Below, in pieces: positions 19,001-28,312 of a stretch of 64,000 nucleotides of DNA. The notes under the pieces are model-generated. The model saw nothing but the letters and a program-made list of their open reading frames with translations. It had not been told where the DNA came from and made no database searches. The stretch is from an uncultured Lachnospiraceae bacterium (lineage in GTDB: Bacteria > Bacillota > Clostridia > Lachnospirales > Lachnospiraceae): the NCBI GenBank assembly GCA_947625775.1, contig CANQPM010000009.1:1-64000 (forward strand). The letters run 5' to 3'. How positions within the stretch are numbered: the stretch's first letter is position 1; the number at the start of each line of letters is the position of its first letter. Position numbers and translations under genes: made by a program.

Positions 19001-19148
19001 CGAATTAATTGTAACATATGTTCGCTTTTTTGTCATCTGTTTTATTTTTGTTTTATGTCAAATATTTTCACCCCCGCCAAAAACCAAGCATATTTCACGC
19101 TAAGCGCGCATAGATATTCTTTAGACAAACACAAAAGGAGCATATCCT

Positions 19149-19577
19149 ATGTTAAAAAGAATATTAAGCCATAAAGCCCGCATTTTTATCCTATTGGCAG
19201 TCGTAAGCGCCATGCTCATAGCGTGCGGCAAAAAAGAAGAAAGTGTTGATAAAATCCGCGACCTTGATTTTACGGTTTTGGGCGCAGATGAGCAGCCTGA
19301 CGAGCTGAAGGAGATAATCGCAGAAAAGCAGAAGGAGCCGTTTCAGATAAGCTACACGCTTGGCAGCGACATTTATATAGCGATAGGCTACGGCGAGCAG
19401 AAAAGCGGCGGCTACAGCATAACCGTAGATGAATTTTACGAGGGCGAGACGTCGCTTTATATAGACACCACATTAATCGGGCCAAAAAGCGCGGAAAGTG
19501 TCACCAATACGGTAACTTACCCATATATTGTAATAAAGACAGAAAACATAGAGGATAAATTGATAGAGTTCCATTAG
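19149..19577 (+). CDS. Lipoprotein with PrcB-like C-terminal domain
   Basis: A 142-residue lipoprotein: signal segment and lipobox (AMLIACGKK, cysteine near residue 26), then a small beta domain with AIGYGEQKSGGYSITVDEF and TYPYIVIKTE. This matches the C-terminal domain of PrcB, a partner of a protease complex in spirochaetes that also occurs alone in many Firmicutes lipoproteins. AAAGGAG lies before the ATG. It stands alone; the function is not known. Confidence 0.7.
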   Translation: MLKRILSHKARIFILLAVVSAMLIACGKKEESVDKIRDLDFTVLGADEQPDELKEIIAEKQKEPFQISYTLGSDIYIAIGYGEQKSGGYSITVDEFYEGETSLYIDTTLIGPKSAESVTNTVTYPYIVIKTENIEDKLIEFH

Positions 19578-19705
19578 CTTTATCAACTCCGACATTCAAT
19601 ATGCCAATATCGAAAGCTCAGCCGCGGCGCTGTTCATTACCTCCTTTTGTCCTATTGCGCAGGGCTGGGCTATTTGTCTGAAAAACACTGAAAAGAGGAA
19701 AAAGC

Positions 19706-21007
19706 ATGCTTATAATCAAAAACGGCACAATAGTCGATCCGTCAAACAAAATTGAAAAAAAAGCCAGCCTTATCATAGAAGACGGCAAAATCAAAGCCAT
19801 TTCAGATGACGCGGCGGCGGAGAGCTTTTCAAATAATACTCAGTGCGAGGTGATAGACGCAAAAGACTGCATAGTAGCCCCCGCGCTGGTAGATGTCCAT
19901 GTTCATTTCCGCGATCCTGGCTTTACATACAAGGAGGATATCAGCACAGGAGCTAAAGCGGCGTTAAAGGGAGGCTTCGGCAGCGTAGTCCTTATGGCAA
20001 ATACAAAGCCGCCCGTAGACAATGAGGAAACGCTGAACTATGTAATAGAAAAAGGAAAAACCACAGATTTAAAAATCTATACCTGCGCCACAGTGTCAAA
20101 AGGAATGAAGGGACAAGCCCTTACAGATATGGAAACCCTGCGCTCAAAGGGGGCGGCGGGCTTTACGGACGACGGAGCGCCCCTGATGGATAAAGAGCTC
20201 CTGACAAGGGCAATGCAGAAGGCGGCAGCGCTTAATGTCCCCATAAGCCTTCACGAAGAAAATCCCGCCCTGATAACAAACAACGGCATAAACCGCGGAA
20301 AGGCGTCGGAGTATTTTGGAATAGGCGGCTCGCCGCGCGAAGCGGAAATATCGCTTATAGAGCGGGACCTTGAGATAGCCCTTGAAACGGGCGCTCCGCT
20401 GAACATACAGCATATAAGCACAAAAGAAGGCGTAGAGCTTGTCCGCAGGGCGAAAAGGCGCGGCGACAATATCCACGCCGAGGCAACTCCGCACCATTTC
20501 AGTCTTACAGAGGAGGCGGCAATAAAATACGGCGCGCTTGCCAAAATGAATCCGCCGCTGCGCGAGGAGGCGGACAGGCTCGCCATAATAGAAGGCTTAA
20601 AGGACAACACCATTGACATTATCGCCACAGACCACGCGCCGCACAGCGCCGAGGAGAAGGCAAAGCCCATTACCGAAGCGCCAAGCGGCATAATCGGGCT
20701 TGAAACGGCGCTCCCACTGGCAATAACAAACCTGCTTGAAACGGGTGCGCTCACAATAAGCGAGATAATCGAAAAAATGAGCCTGAATCCCGCAAGGCTT
20801 TATCATTTAAACGCGGGCACGCTTTCCATAGGCGCTCCCGCTGATGTAGTGGTATTTGACACAGGCGCTTTGCAGACTGCAGGGGGATACGCTTCAAAAT
20901 CCTCAAATTCGCCGTTTACAGGCAAAAAGCTAAAGGGCGCGGTCAGATATACAATAATAAATGGGATAATCAAATATAATTCTTTTGGCTGTTCTGCATA
21001 CCTTTAA
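19706..21007 (+). CDS. pyrC: Dihydroorotase
   Basis: A 433-residue class I dihydroorotase that closes carbamoyl aspartate to dihydroorotate in pyrimidine synthesis. Zinc ligands are in VHVHFRDPGFTYKED (about residue 60) and the later INIQHIS-like segment (NIQHISTKEG), with the catalytic aspartate in ATDHAPHS (about 312). It is not next to pyrK-pyrD (27521), so the pathway genes are split. GAGGAAAAAGC precedes the ATG. Confidence 0.93.
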   Translation: MLIIKNGTIVDPSNKIEKKASLIIEDGKIKAISDDAAAESFSNNTQCEVIDAKDCIVAPALVDVHVHFRDPGFTYKEDISTGAKAALKGGFGSVVLMANTKPPVDNEETLNYVIEKGKTTDLKIYTCATVSKGMKGQALTDMETLRSKGAAGFTDDGAPLMDKELLTRAMQKAAALNVPISLHEENPALITNNGINRGKASEYFGIGGSPREAEISLIERDLEIALETGAPLNIQHISTKEGVELVRRAKRRGDNIHAEATPHHFSLTEEAAIKYGALAKMNPPLREEADRLAIIEGLKDNTIDIIATDHAPHSAEEKAKPITEAPSGIIGLETALPLAITNLLETGALTISEIIEKMSLNPARLYHLNAGTLSIGAPADVVVFDTGALQTAGGYASKSSNSPFTGKKLKGAVRYTIINGIIKYNSFGCSAYL

Positions 21008-21127
21008 TGCCGACAAACGCTAAAAAAGCTCGCAAATTCACAAAGGGCAGTGCGCCGCGCCGCCCGCTCTCGGCGACAGTTTGCACAAAAAAACACTAAA
21101 AAAATTATATAATCATAAAAAAAAGAC

Positions 21128-21156
21128 TTGAATGTAAACGCTTTCAGTGCTAAAAT
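21128..21156 (+). promoter_or_regulatory. Promoter with overlapping CcpA cre site
   Basis: TGTAAACGCTTTCA at 21133-21146 matches the cre consensus TGNAANCGNTNNCA at every fixed base. It lies between TTGAAT (21128-21133) and TAAAAT (21151-21156), which are 17 bases apart and form a plausible promoter of the sugar transporter genes. Binding of CcpA here would block polymerase, giving repression when a preferred sugar is present. Confidence 0.8.
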
Positions 21157-21217
21157 AAAAAAGCAGGGAAATTTTCGCTGTAATAACTAACAATTTTTTT
21201 TGAAAGGGAGGAAAGAA

Positions 21218-22900
21218 ATGAAAAAGAAAGCATTATCTTTACTTTTAGCTTCCGCAATGGTTGTTTCACTTACAGCATGCGGCGGCGGCAACAGCAATGA
21301 GTCTTCTAATACAGCTACAGACTCAAATGCATCAACAAGCACAGATGCAAACACATCAACAGACGCTAATGCATCAGCAGACGCATCAGGCGATGCGGCA
21401 ACAACATCTGACTATGAGCTTACAGAGGTTAATATCGTAGTAAACGGTACTTTGACAGCTACACTTGACAACGGGCAGGACGCTTTCGTTGAGCAGTGGA
21501 ATAAGGCTGTAAGCGAGAAGTTAGGTCATGACATCAAGCTTAACATCAACCAGATTGACCACTCAGGCTACACAGACGCAGTTGGACGTCTTTTCGCCAG
21601 CGGCGACTATCCTGACGCTATGATTATGTCGGCTGATATGTTCAAGCAGTACGCTCCTACAGGTCTTCTTTGGGATATGGCAGACGCATATGACAACGCT
21701 GAGTTCCAGAGCCGTCTTACATTGAAGGATATCAATGAGAACCTTAAGGATAAAGACGGACACCTTTACGGCTTCGCTCCTACATACGGCAATGGCTGCG
21801 TTACATATATCAAGAAAGCATGGCTTGACGCTGTAGGACTTTCTGTAGATGACATCAAGACATTTGATGATTACTACAATATGTTAAAGAAGTTCCATGA
21901 CGAGGATCCTGATGGAAACGGCACAAACGGCGACACATACGGCGTTATAGCAGCAGGCTATCTGCCTGACAACGCAGAGGCTCCTTTTATCAACTATCTG
22001 CCTGAGTTCTGGCAGGGTGCATATCCTTCACTCATTCAGGGTGACGACGGTGTATGGTATGATGGTTTCCAGACACAGGAGACAAAGGACGCTCTTGTAA
22101 GAATGCATCAGGGCTATGTTGATGGCGCAATCGATCCTGAAACACTTACAGCTTCTACAAAGACAGCTCGTGAGAAATGGTTCTCAAATGACCAGACAGG
22201 TTCATCAGGCGTATTCACATACTGGGCAGGTTCATGGTATCAGACACTTACAGACAACTTAATCAAGAACGAAGTTGATCCCGAGTTAGTACAGCTTCCT
22301 CCTATCCAGGAGATTAAGGATACATGGGGCGGCTACCTCAACAGAGAGGCTCCCGTTTGGGTTATCATTGACGACGGCGACAACTCTCGTGAGCAGGCAG
22401 TATTTGACGCACTCTTTGATACAATGCTTGACGGTGATGTAGTTCAGACACTTTGGACATATGGCGCAGAGGATGTTCACTGGTCTACACACGCTGAGTC
22501 ATTCACAACAAACCCTGGCACAGACAGCGCAAAGGATTACAGCTATGAGGAAGGTCAGTTCCACTTAAAGCAGTCTCCTAACGATGCAAACTCAGTATGG
22601 AAGAAGAATCATCTTGATCCCGCGCTTGTTGTAAGTCCTCTTACAAACGGTTATGTTGATGAGTCAGAGCTTGCAGTAGCAGGTAACGAGTTCTTCACAT
22701 CTAACTGTGTAGACGCACCTTCTTCTCCTTCATCAGAGACGTTTACAAACGAGTCTGGTACAATCGCTACAGCTAAGGCTAAGGCAGTTAGCTCAGTAGT
22801 TGTTGATGGCGCTGATGTAGATGAAGCAATCGCAACATATGTATCAGAGGTTGGTTCTATCGTTGACCAGTGCTTATCAGAGCTTAACGCAGCAGAGTAA
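21218..22900 (+). CDS. Extracellular sugar-binding lipoprotein of an ABC transporter
   Basis: A 560-residue solute-binding protein. It has a lipoprotein signal (SLTACGGG, cysteine near 22) and a linker rich in Ser, Thr, Asn and Asp (about 25-65), then a two-lobed binding fold of the large LipO-like group that goes with LplB/YtcP-type permeases. The codon choice is strongly biased, as in highly expressed genes. GGGAGG lies before the ATG at 21218; a TTG at 21200 is less likely. The ligand is not visible from sequence; the neighbouring CE12-type esterase suggests a plant-polysaccharide oligomer. Confidence 0.88.
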   Translation: MKKKALSLLLASAMVVSLTACGGGNSNESSNTATDSNASTSTDANTSTDANASADASGDAATTSDYELTEVNIVVNGTLTATLDNGQDAFVEQWNKAVSEKLGHDIKLNINQIDHSGYTDAVGRLFASGDYPDAMIMSADMFKQYAPTGLLWDMADAYDNAEFQSRLTLKDINENLKDKDGHLYGFAPTYGNGCVTYIKKAWLDAVGLSVDDIKTFDDYYNMLKKFHDEDPDGNGTNGDTYGVIAAGYLPDNAEAPFINYLPEFWQGAYPSLIQGDDGVWYDGFQTQETKDALVRMHQGYVDGAIDPETLTASTKTAREKWFSNDQTGSSGVFTYWAGSWYQTLTDNLIKNEVDPELVQLPPIQEIKDTWGGYLNREAPVWVIIDDGDNSREQAVFDALFDTMLDGDVVQTLWTYGAEDVHWSTHAESFTTNPGTDSAKDYSYEEGQFHLKQSPNDANSVWKKNHLDPALVVSPLTNGYVDESELAVAGNEFFTSNCVDAPSSPSSETFTNESGTIATAKAKAVSSVVVDGADVDEAIATYVSEVGSIVDQCLSELNAAE

Positions 22901-23224
22901 TCTGTACGATAACAATCTGAATATGGTTTTTTAAAGAAAATGGCTGTCCTGTTCCGGATGGAGCAGGACAGTTGTTTCTTAAAAAGCTTTTACCATAATG
23001 ATAAATATTCATTGGGGATGGTGTGAAAAATAAATTTTTCATACAAAACATAGGTGCTGTGCTTTTCATAATTTGCGTGATTGGGGCGCTTTTATGAAGG
23101 GATGGTGAGGCGCTTGTGTTTAGCCGTTTAAAGCGGCAAAATTTCACCACATTAATTTAAATGTCTGTTAAAGCAGACAAATGGGAGTTAGTGGGAATAG
23201 CAAACAGGAAAGGAAGAGAACGGT
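22901..23224 (+). terminator. Hairpin and spacer between binding protein and permease
   Basis: CTGTCCTGTTCC (22944-22955) pairs with GGAGCAGGACAG (22960-22971), followed by TTGTTTCTT. In a transporter operon such a hairpin would lower permease expression relative to the binding protein. The remainder of this 324-base gap has no gene that I can support. Confidence 0.65.
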
Positions 23225-24193
23225 ATGAGTAAGAAAAAAGAAGTCGTAACCTCGGGCGGTATCGTGGTTCGTGAGAAACCGTTGAAGCTCCGCATTTGGA
23301 ACAACAGAGGATATTACATAATGTTTATCCCTGTTCTTGTATTTTTGATTATCATTCATTACTGGCCTCTGTTGGGTATTCGTTATTCGTTCTATGATTA
23401 TTACCCCGGACGTCAGGCACCTACCTTTGTAGGAATTAAGCATTTCCAGAACATGTTCGCGACAGCGGCATTCTGGACAGCATTTAAAAATACTCTTGAG
23501 TTGAGTGTTATTAAGCTGATTATCACGACTGTTTCATCAGTAGTCGTATCAATCTTCTTAAATGAAATGGGAAATCTTCTCGCAAAGAAAACTTTGCAGA
23601 CTATAATATATCTGCCTCACTTTATGTCTTGGGCGGTTGTGGCATCAATCTTCAGCTTGTTTCTCTCTCCGTCAAGCACAGGCTTGGTAAACGGTATGCT
23701 GAAGTCTTGGGGCGTTATCGATCCAGCAGGGCAGGGCATTTACTTCCTTGCAAGCAAGGATTGGTGGCGGCCGATATTCTATATCATCAATATCTGGAAG
23801 GAAACAGGTTGGGGAACAATTATTTTCTTAGCTACGTTGTCAGGCATTAACCCCGAGCTTTATGAAGCGGCTGACATCGACGGAGCTACCCGTCTCCAGA
23901 AGATACGCTTTGTAACGGTTCCTGCATTGATGAACACAATTATCACTGTATTAATCCTCAATCTTGCTAAAGTTATGAATATGTTCGAGTCAGTATTCGT
24001 ACTTTACAACAGCAACGTATATGATGTATCAGATGTTGTTTCAACATACATCTATCGTCAAAGCTTTGCAGTTGCAAGACCGAACTACGGTTATTCAACA
24101 GCAGTTGGCTTGTTCAAGAGCTTAGTCGGATGCGTTCTCGTGCTTGTATGTAACTGGGCAAGTAAGAAGACGCGCGGCCGCGGTATTATCTAG
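23225..24193 (+). CDS. Sugar ABC transporter permease, LplB type
   Basis: A 322-residue membrane protein with about six membrane segments and the conserved inner-face loop ELYEAADIDGATRLQKIRF (EAA motif) near residue 220. It forms the channel together with the next gene. The family is usual for polysaccharide uptake in Firmicutes. AAGGAAGAG precedes the ATG. Confidence 0.92.
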   Translation: MSKKKEVVTSGGIVVREKPLKLRIWNNRGYYIMFIPVLVFLIIIHYWPLLGIRYSFYDYYPGRQAPTFVGIKHFQNMFATAAFWTAFKNTLELSVIKLIITTVSSVVVSIFLNEMGNLLAKKTLQTIIYLPHFMSWAVVASIFSLFLSPSSTGLVNGMLKSWGVIDPAGQGIYFLASKDWWRPIFYIINIWKETGWGTIIFLATLSGINPELYEAADIDGATRLQKIRFVTVPALMNTIITVLILNLAKVMNMFESVFVLYNSNVYDVSDVVSTYIYRQSFAVARPNYGYSTAVGLFKSLVGCVLVLVCNWASKKTRGRGII

Positions 24194-24204
24194 GAGGTGT
24201 TAAT

Positions 24205-25065
24205 ATGGCAAAAGAGGTTTCAAGCAAACCAAAACAGAAACTTCATGTTTTTGATATTATTAATTATATAGTATTTATTATACTTGGACTTTGCATATTG
24301 GTACCTATCTGGAAGGTACTTATCGACTCATTAAACCGTGTTGGTGTATATCAGTTCCAGCTCTGGCCCAGCCAGTTTACTTTAGACGGATATAGGACTA
24401 TTATCGAGACAACAGCATTGTACAGACCGTTCATTAACTCATTTATTACAACAATTTTAGGTACGCTGCTTGGTCTGGTGCTTTCAACACTCGGCGGTTA
24501 TGTGCTTGTGCAGTTTGAGATGCCTGGCCGTAACTTCCTCGCATACCTGCTGCTCTTTACAATGATTTTCTCAGGCGGTATGATTCCTGAGTACTTGGTT
24601 ATGAAGCAGTTAGGTCTTGTAAACAGCATGTGGATACTGGTTGTTAAGCACGGTATGAATGTTTACAACCTCGTACTTATGAGAAACTTCTTTGAAGGTA
24701 TTCCCGATTCACTGTATGAGGCGGCAAAGCTTGACGGCTGCAGCCCGATGGGTATATTCTTCAAGATTGTGCTCCCGCTTTCAAAGGCGGCTCTCGCGTC
24801 AATCGGTTTGATGTTTGCCGTAACAGTATGGAACGATTACTCAACAGTTCAGATTTACATAACAGATCCGAACCAGGTAAACTTCCAGTATAAGCTGAGA
24901 ACAATGGTTATGGACGGCGATACGCCGACGACATCATACAATGTTTCACAGACTACGCTGTTTAACGCAGGTATCATAGCAGCGATACTTCCGTTCATGG
25001 TATTGTATCCTTTCTTACAGAAATACTTTGTAACAGGTGTTAATATCGGTGCGGTTAAAGAGTAA
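24205..25065 (+). CDS. Sugar ABC transporter permease, YtcP/AraQ type
   Basis: A 286-residue membrane protein with six predicted segments and the EAA loop SLYEAAKLDGCSPMGIFF near residue 175. It starts 11 bases after the first permease with AGGAGGTG upstream. No ATPase gene lies nearby, so the system probably uses a shared MsmX-like ATPase encoded elsewhere. Confidence 0.92.
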   Translation: MAKEVSSKPKQKLHVFDIINYIVFIILGLCILVPIWKVLIDSLNRVGVYQFQLWPSQFTLDGYRTIIETTALYRPFINSFITTILGTLLGLVLSTLGGYVLVQFEMPGRNFLAYLLLFTMIFSGGMIPEYLVMKQLGLVNSMWILVVKHGMNVYNLVLMRNFFEGIPDSLYEAAKLDGCSPMGIFFKIVLPLSKAALASIGLMFAVTVWNDYSTVQIYITDPNQVNFQYKLRTMVMDGDTPTTSYNVSQTTLFNAGIIAAILPFMVLYPFLQKYFVTGVNIGAVKE

Positions 25066-25106
25066 TTTAATGTAGTGTTGAGACTTGTTAAGGGAACAAA
25101 GTAAAT

Positions 25107-25154
25107 AAAAAACGTGTCTGAAACGGCAGAATGGGCTGTTTCGGACACGTTTTT
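25107..25154 (+). terminator. Terminator after the transporter operon
   Basis: AAAAACGTGTCTGAAAC pairs with GTTTCGGACACGTTTTT; strong stem with a T-run. Confidence 0.9.
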
Positions 25155-25253
25155 GTTGTTTAGGATAGAGAGGGTTTTGTAAAGTGTAATTTTTATTTGC
25201 GTTTATTGTTGATAATATTTAATATTAAAAATATTGTTTAAATTTAGGTATGC

Positions 25254-26156
25254 CTAATTTTTATTTGGTTTTGTATTTGTCACAATATCAGAATGAATAT
25301 TACCATCGGAGTAACCATGCGCCCTAGCCCATTCGAGTACCTTATAAAGTTCTTCATCTTTTTGAGCAAGAGCAATCTCCTTCTCGGCAAGCTTAGCCTC
25401 CGCAGCCGCAAGTCTTTCGGCATAATCTTCAAATTCCTCGCGTTCCCAGCAGCGCTTTTTGACCTCAAAATCAGCGCAAAGCTCAAATATTGTTTTAGAA
25501 GCTTCTTTCATGTAATCATTATCCTTTGCCAGCATTTTGACCGCCTCCCATGTGTTAGCCTTGAAAAGCTTAGCCCACCTGTCAATGCCGTATTCCTTAT
25601 CCTCGTCAGTGGCAAGCTCTGTTTTATTTAAGTCTACCACACAAAGGGTAAGGTTGTCACTGTATATTTGATGTGTTTTTATATTTGCAAGCTTGTATGT
25701 AGCAAAAAACTCGGGCATTGCCCCTTCCAGTGAAAAATCGAGAAAGCCAATATGTATGACAGGTCTTGCGTCATTATATTTGCTGCCACGGTTCAGATTG
25801 TCATATGAGCGGCAGATATACGATATGGAGCGATTGCGCCAGTTAAGCATGTTGGCAACCTGCATTTCAAGGTTTATAATTGTGTGGTTATTAAGTATGA
25901 CATTGATATCAAGCCACATCTGCTTGGCATCTATCGACTCGCCAAGTATAATTGGATTAGTAATGCGCACCTCTTTGATGTCGCTTTCCGACAGATGCAG
26001 TAGCGCTTTGATAAGTCCGCGCAAAACGCGATTGTTCTTCTGCAGTACGGCGCGGAACATATAGTCGTTTGTCATATTAAAAGGTATCTTGCCCGTCGCT
26101 GATTCATAATCAGTACAGGCATTGTCGTTAAAAATTGTATTTTTTGTTTCTGTCAA
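25254..26156 (-). CDS. Rpn-family PD-(D/E)XK nuclease / transposase-like protein
   Basis: A 300-residue protein of the Rpn/YhgA group (recombination-promoting nucleases, long labelled transposases). MTNDYMFRAVLQKN is the usual start, and LDINVILNNHTIINLEMQ holds the acid and ExQ residues of the nuclease core (about 82-100). A charged coiled coil, AAAEAKLAEKEIALAQK, lies near 250. It starts with TTG, with AAAGG ten bases before. Members occur in many copies per genome and move by unknown means. No flanking repeats are visible. Confidence 0.85.
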   Translation of the reverse strand: MTETKNTIFNDNACTDYESATGKIPFNMTNDYMFRAVLQKNNRVLRGLIKALLHLSESDIKEVRITNPIILGESIDAKQMWLDINVILNNHTIINLEMQVANMLNWRNRSISYICRSYDNLNRGSKYNDARPVIHIGFLDFSLEGAMPEFFATYKLANIKTHQIYSDNLTLCVVDLNKTELATDEDKEYGIDRWAKLFKANTWEAVKMLAKDNDYMKEASKTIFELCADFEVKKRCWEREEFEDYAERLAAAEAKLAEKEIALAQKDEELYKVLEWARAHGYSDGNIHSDIVTNTKPNKN

Positions 26157-26585
26157 TTTAATTGTGTCCTTTCATGGTTATTTTTTGCTTGTTGTGGTAA
26201 GTAAAAAGCGGGATTTTGTCAGAAATTTATCTTTTCATAAAATAAAATGCAGCGCAGCAAAAAGCACCATAACAAAATTGGTGGCATTTGTCAAATCGAA
26301 ATGTAAAAATTCGCGCGAAATGTAAAAAATAATACAAAATTCTTGAAATAACAGTAAATAAAATGCTAATGCGGATTTGTCGGCGGTGTATGTTAAAGGC
26401 TATATTTTCACAGATAAAACGAACACAATCCCTTGTAAAAAAAATGGAAACATCATATAATAAAATAAGATTGCAATATAAATCGGTGCATCAAAGTATA
26501 TAGGCAGGAGGATTATTTTAATAAATCCAAGCAGGCGGCGGAGATTTACGCTTCGCCAATAAAAAGCGCAAAGAGAGGGGATTAA
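26157..26585. promoter_or_regulatory. Intergenic region with promoter of the acetylesterase gene
   Basis: A 429-base spacer. TTGTAA (26433-26438), 17 bases and TATAAT (26456-26461) make a forward promoter. A ribosome-binding-like AGGAGG at 26507-26512 is not followed by a clear reading frame; a longer leader remains before the esterase start. Confidence 0.6.
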
Positions 26586-26591
26586 TTGATT

Positions 26592-27305
26592 ATGGCGGAC
26601 AATGAAATCAAAATATACTGGGCGGCAGATTCCACGGTGCAGACAAACGACATAACTACATATCCGCAGACAGGAATCGGACAGGTTTTTTCAATGTACA
26701 CTAAGGTCGGCGTGCGTGTGATAAACCACGCCAAGAATGGCAGGAGCACCAAGAGCTTTATTGATGAGGGGCGGTTAAAGGCTATAGATGAGGCGATTGG
26801 CGAAGGTGATTATCTGTTTATCCAATTCGGGCATAATGACGAAAAGAAGGAGGATCCGACACGCTACACAGAGCCGTTTTCGACATATATTGAAAACCTT
26901 GAAACATACATCGGAGTGGCAAGAAATCACGGCGCATATCCTGTCCTGATTACGCCGCTGGAGCGCAGATGCTTTGTAGATGACAAGCATCTTGGCGCGG
27001 GCGCGCATTCTGAATATGTTGCGGCAATGAAACAGGCTGCTGAAAAAAATAACGTGCCGCTTGTCGATTTATATAGCATGAGCCGTGTCGAGCTTGAAAA
27101 GGCAGGAGAGCCTGCAAGCCGCAAGTGGTATATGTATTTTGACGAAAACCTTTATAAAAATTATCCAGAGGGCAAGCAGGACAATACGCATTTGCGATAT
27201 GAGGGCGCGGTAATGTATGCGGGGCTTATAGCCAAAGGGCTTGGAGCGCTTGGCGGCAGATACAGGGAGCTTCTGATCGATGAGTTGGAAAGCGCAGTTG
27301 AATAG
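26592..27305 (+). CDS. Rhamnogalacturonan acetylesterase-like SGNH hydrolase (CE12)
   Basis: A 237-residue SGNH/GDSL esterase: WAADSTV (catalytic serine block), FIQFGHNDEKK (Asn block) and DNTHLRYEGA (Asp and His). This arrangement is typical of CE12, which takes acetyl groups off pectin side chains. No signal peptide is seen, so it probably works on imported oligosaccharides. The frame also allows a TTG at 26586; GAGGGG lies upstream of both. It may belong with the cre-controlled transporter to its left. Confidence 0.82.
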   Translation: MADNEIKIYWAADSTVQTNDITTYPQTGIGQVFSMYTKVGVRVINHAKNGRSTKSFIDEGRLKAIDEAIGEGDYLFIQFGHNDEKKEDPTRYTEPFSTYIENLETYIGVARNHGAYPVLITPLERRCFVDDKHLGAGAHSEYVAAMKQAAEKNNVPLVDLYSMSRVELEKAGEPASRKWYMYFDENLYKNYPEGKQDNTHLRYEGAVMYAGLIAKGLGALGGRYRELLIDELESAVE

Positions 27306-27328
27306 GCGGAATTTATATTGAATGATGG

Positions 27329-27362
27329 AGTGTATTTCGTATATGAAGTACACTTCTTTTTA
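27329..27362 (+). terminator. Terminator after the acetylesterase gene
   Basis: AGTGTATTTC pairs with GAAGTACACT (one G-U), followed by TTCTTTTTAT. Confidence 0.7.
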
Positions 27363-27383
27363 TGTAAATTAGTCATGTTTAAA

Positions 27384-27412
27384 TAGACATACTTATATTA
27401 GTAAGTTATAAT
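27384..27412 (+). promoter_or_regulatory. Likely promoter of pyrK-pyrD
   Basis: TAGACA (27384-27389), 17 bases, TATAAT (27407-27412). A leader of roughly 100 bases precedes pyrK; I see no clear PyrR-binding fold. Confidence 0.6.
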
Positions 27413-27520
27413 AAAAGTGAATATGGAGAAAATTTGGCGTTGTATAAGGCACTGTGCATAGTTACAAAATAGTTTTTCATAGATGATTTAATGGAATATG
27501 TTGTGAGGGGAGGCATTATT

Positions 27521-28300
27521 TTGAATAAAAGAAAAGAGACAGCGGTGGTTTACAGGCAGCAGCCGATAGCAGATGATGTGTATGATATGTGGATAGAAAC
27601 ATCGCTTGCGAGGGAAGCGAAGGCAGGGCAGTTTATAAGCGTGTTTACGCGCGACAGGTCTACGCTTTTGCCGCGCCCGATAAGCATTTGCGAGACGGAC
27701 AGGGAGAATGAGCGGCTGCGCATAGTCTACCGCGTGGCAGGCAAGGGAACGACAGAGTTTTCAGATTACCGTGCGGGCAATAAAATAGACATACTCGGTA
27801 CGCTCGGCAACGGCTTTCCGACGGAAAAAGCGGCAGGAAAGCGCGTGTTTTTGATGGGCGGCGGCATAGGAATACCGCCAATGCTCCAGCTTGCAAAGGA
27901 TATAACGGAAAATTCCGAGGTATGCATAATCTTGGGCTACAGAAACAGCCAGCTGTTTTTATCGGAGGATCTTTCCCAATACGGCACGGCATATATCTCC
28001 ACGGAAGACGGCAGCGTGGGCGTGAGGGGAAATGTGCTTGACGTAATCGAAAAAAACGGACTTTCGGCGGATATAATTTATGCGTGCGGACCGCTGCCTA
28101 TGCTGCGGGCGATTAAGAAATACGCCAAGACGGCAGGGATTCCCGCATACATATCGCTCGAAGAAAAAATGGCGTGCGGGGTAGGCGCGTGTCTTGGGTG
28201 CGTCGCAAAGACAAGCATGGTAGACCATCATTCGCATGTAAAAAATTCCAGAATATGCACGGACGGACCTGTTTATCTGGCAGAAGATGTCGAAATATAG
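27521..28300 (+). CDS. pyrK: Dihydroorotate dehydrogenase, electron transfer subunit
   Basis: A 259-residue FAD and [2Fe-2S] protein that passes electrons from PyrD to NAD. The FAD block LPRPISIC, the nucleotide block VFLMGGGIGIPPML and the cluster cysteines CGVGACLGC plus a later cysteine (near the end) are intact. The frame reaches an ATG at 27491 without a ribosome binding site, whereas the TTG at 27521 has GGGGAGG eight bases upstream and gives the usual N-terminus. pyrD follows after 12 bases. Confidence 0.93.
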   Translation: MNKRKETAVVYRQQPIADDVYDMWIETSLAREAKAGQFISVFTRDRSTLLPRPISICETDRENERLRIVYRVAGKGTTEFSDYRAGNKIDILGTLGNGFPTEKAAGKRVFLMGGGIGIPPMLQLAKDITENSEVCIILGYRNSQLFLSEDLSQYGTAYISTEDGSVGVRGNVLDVIEKNGLSADIIYACGPLPMLRAIKKYAKTAGIPAYISLEEKMACGVGACLGCVAKTSMVDHHSHVKNSRICTDGPVYLAEDVEI

Positions 28301-28312
28301 GAGGAACCGCAG

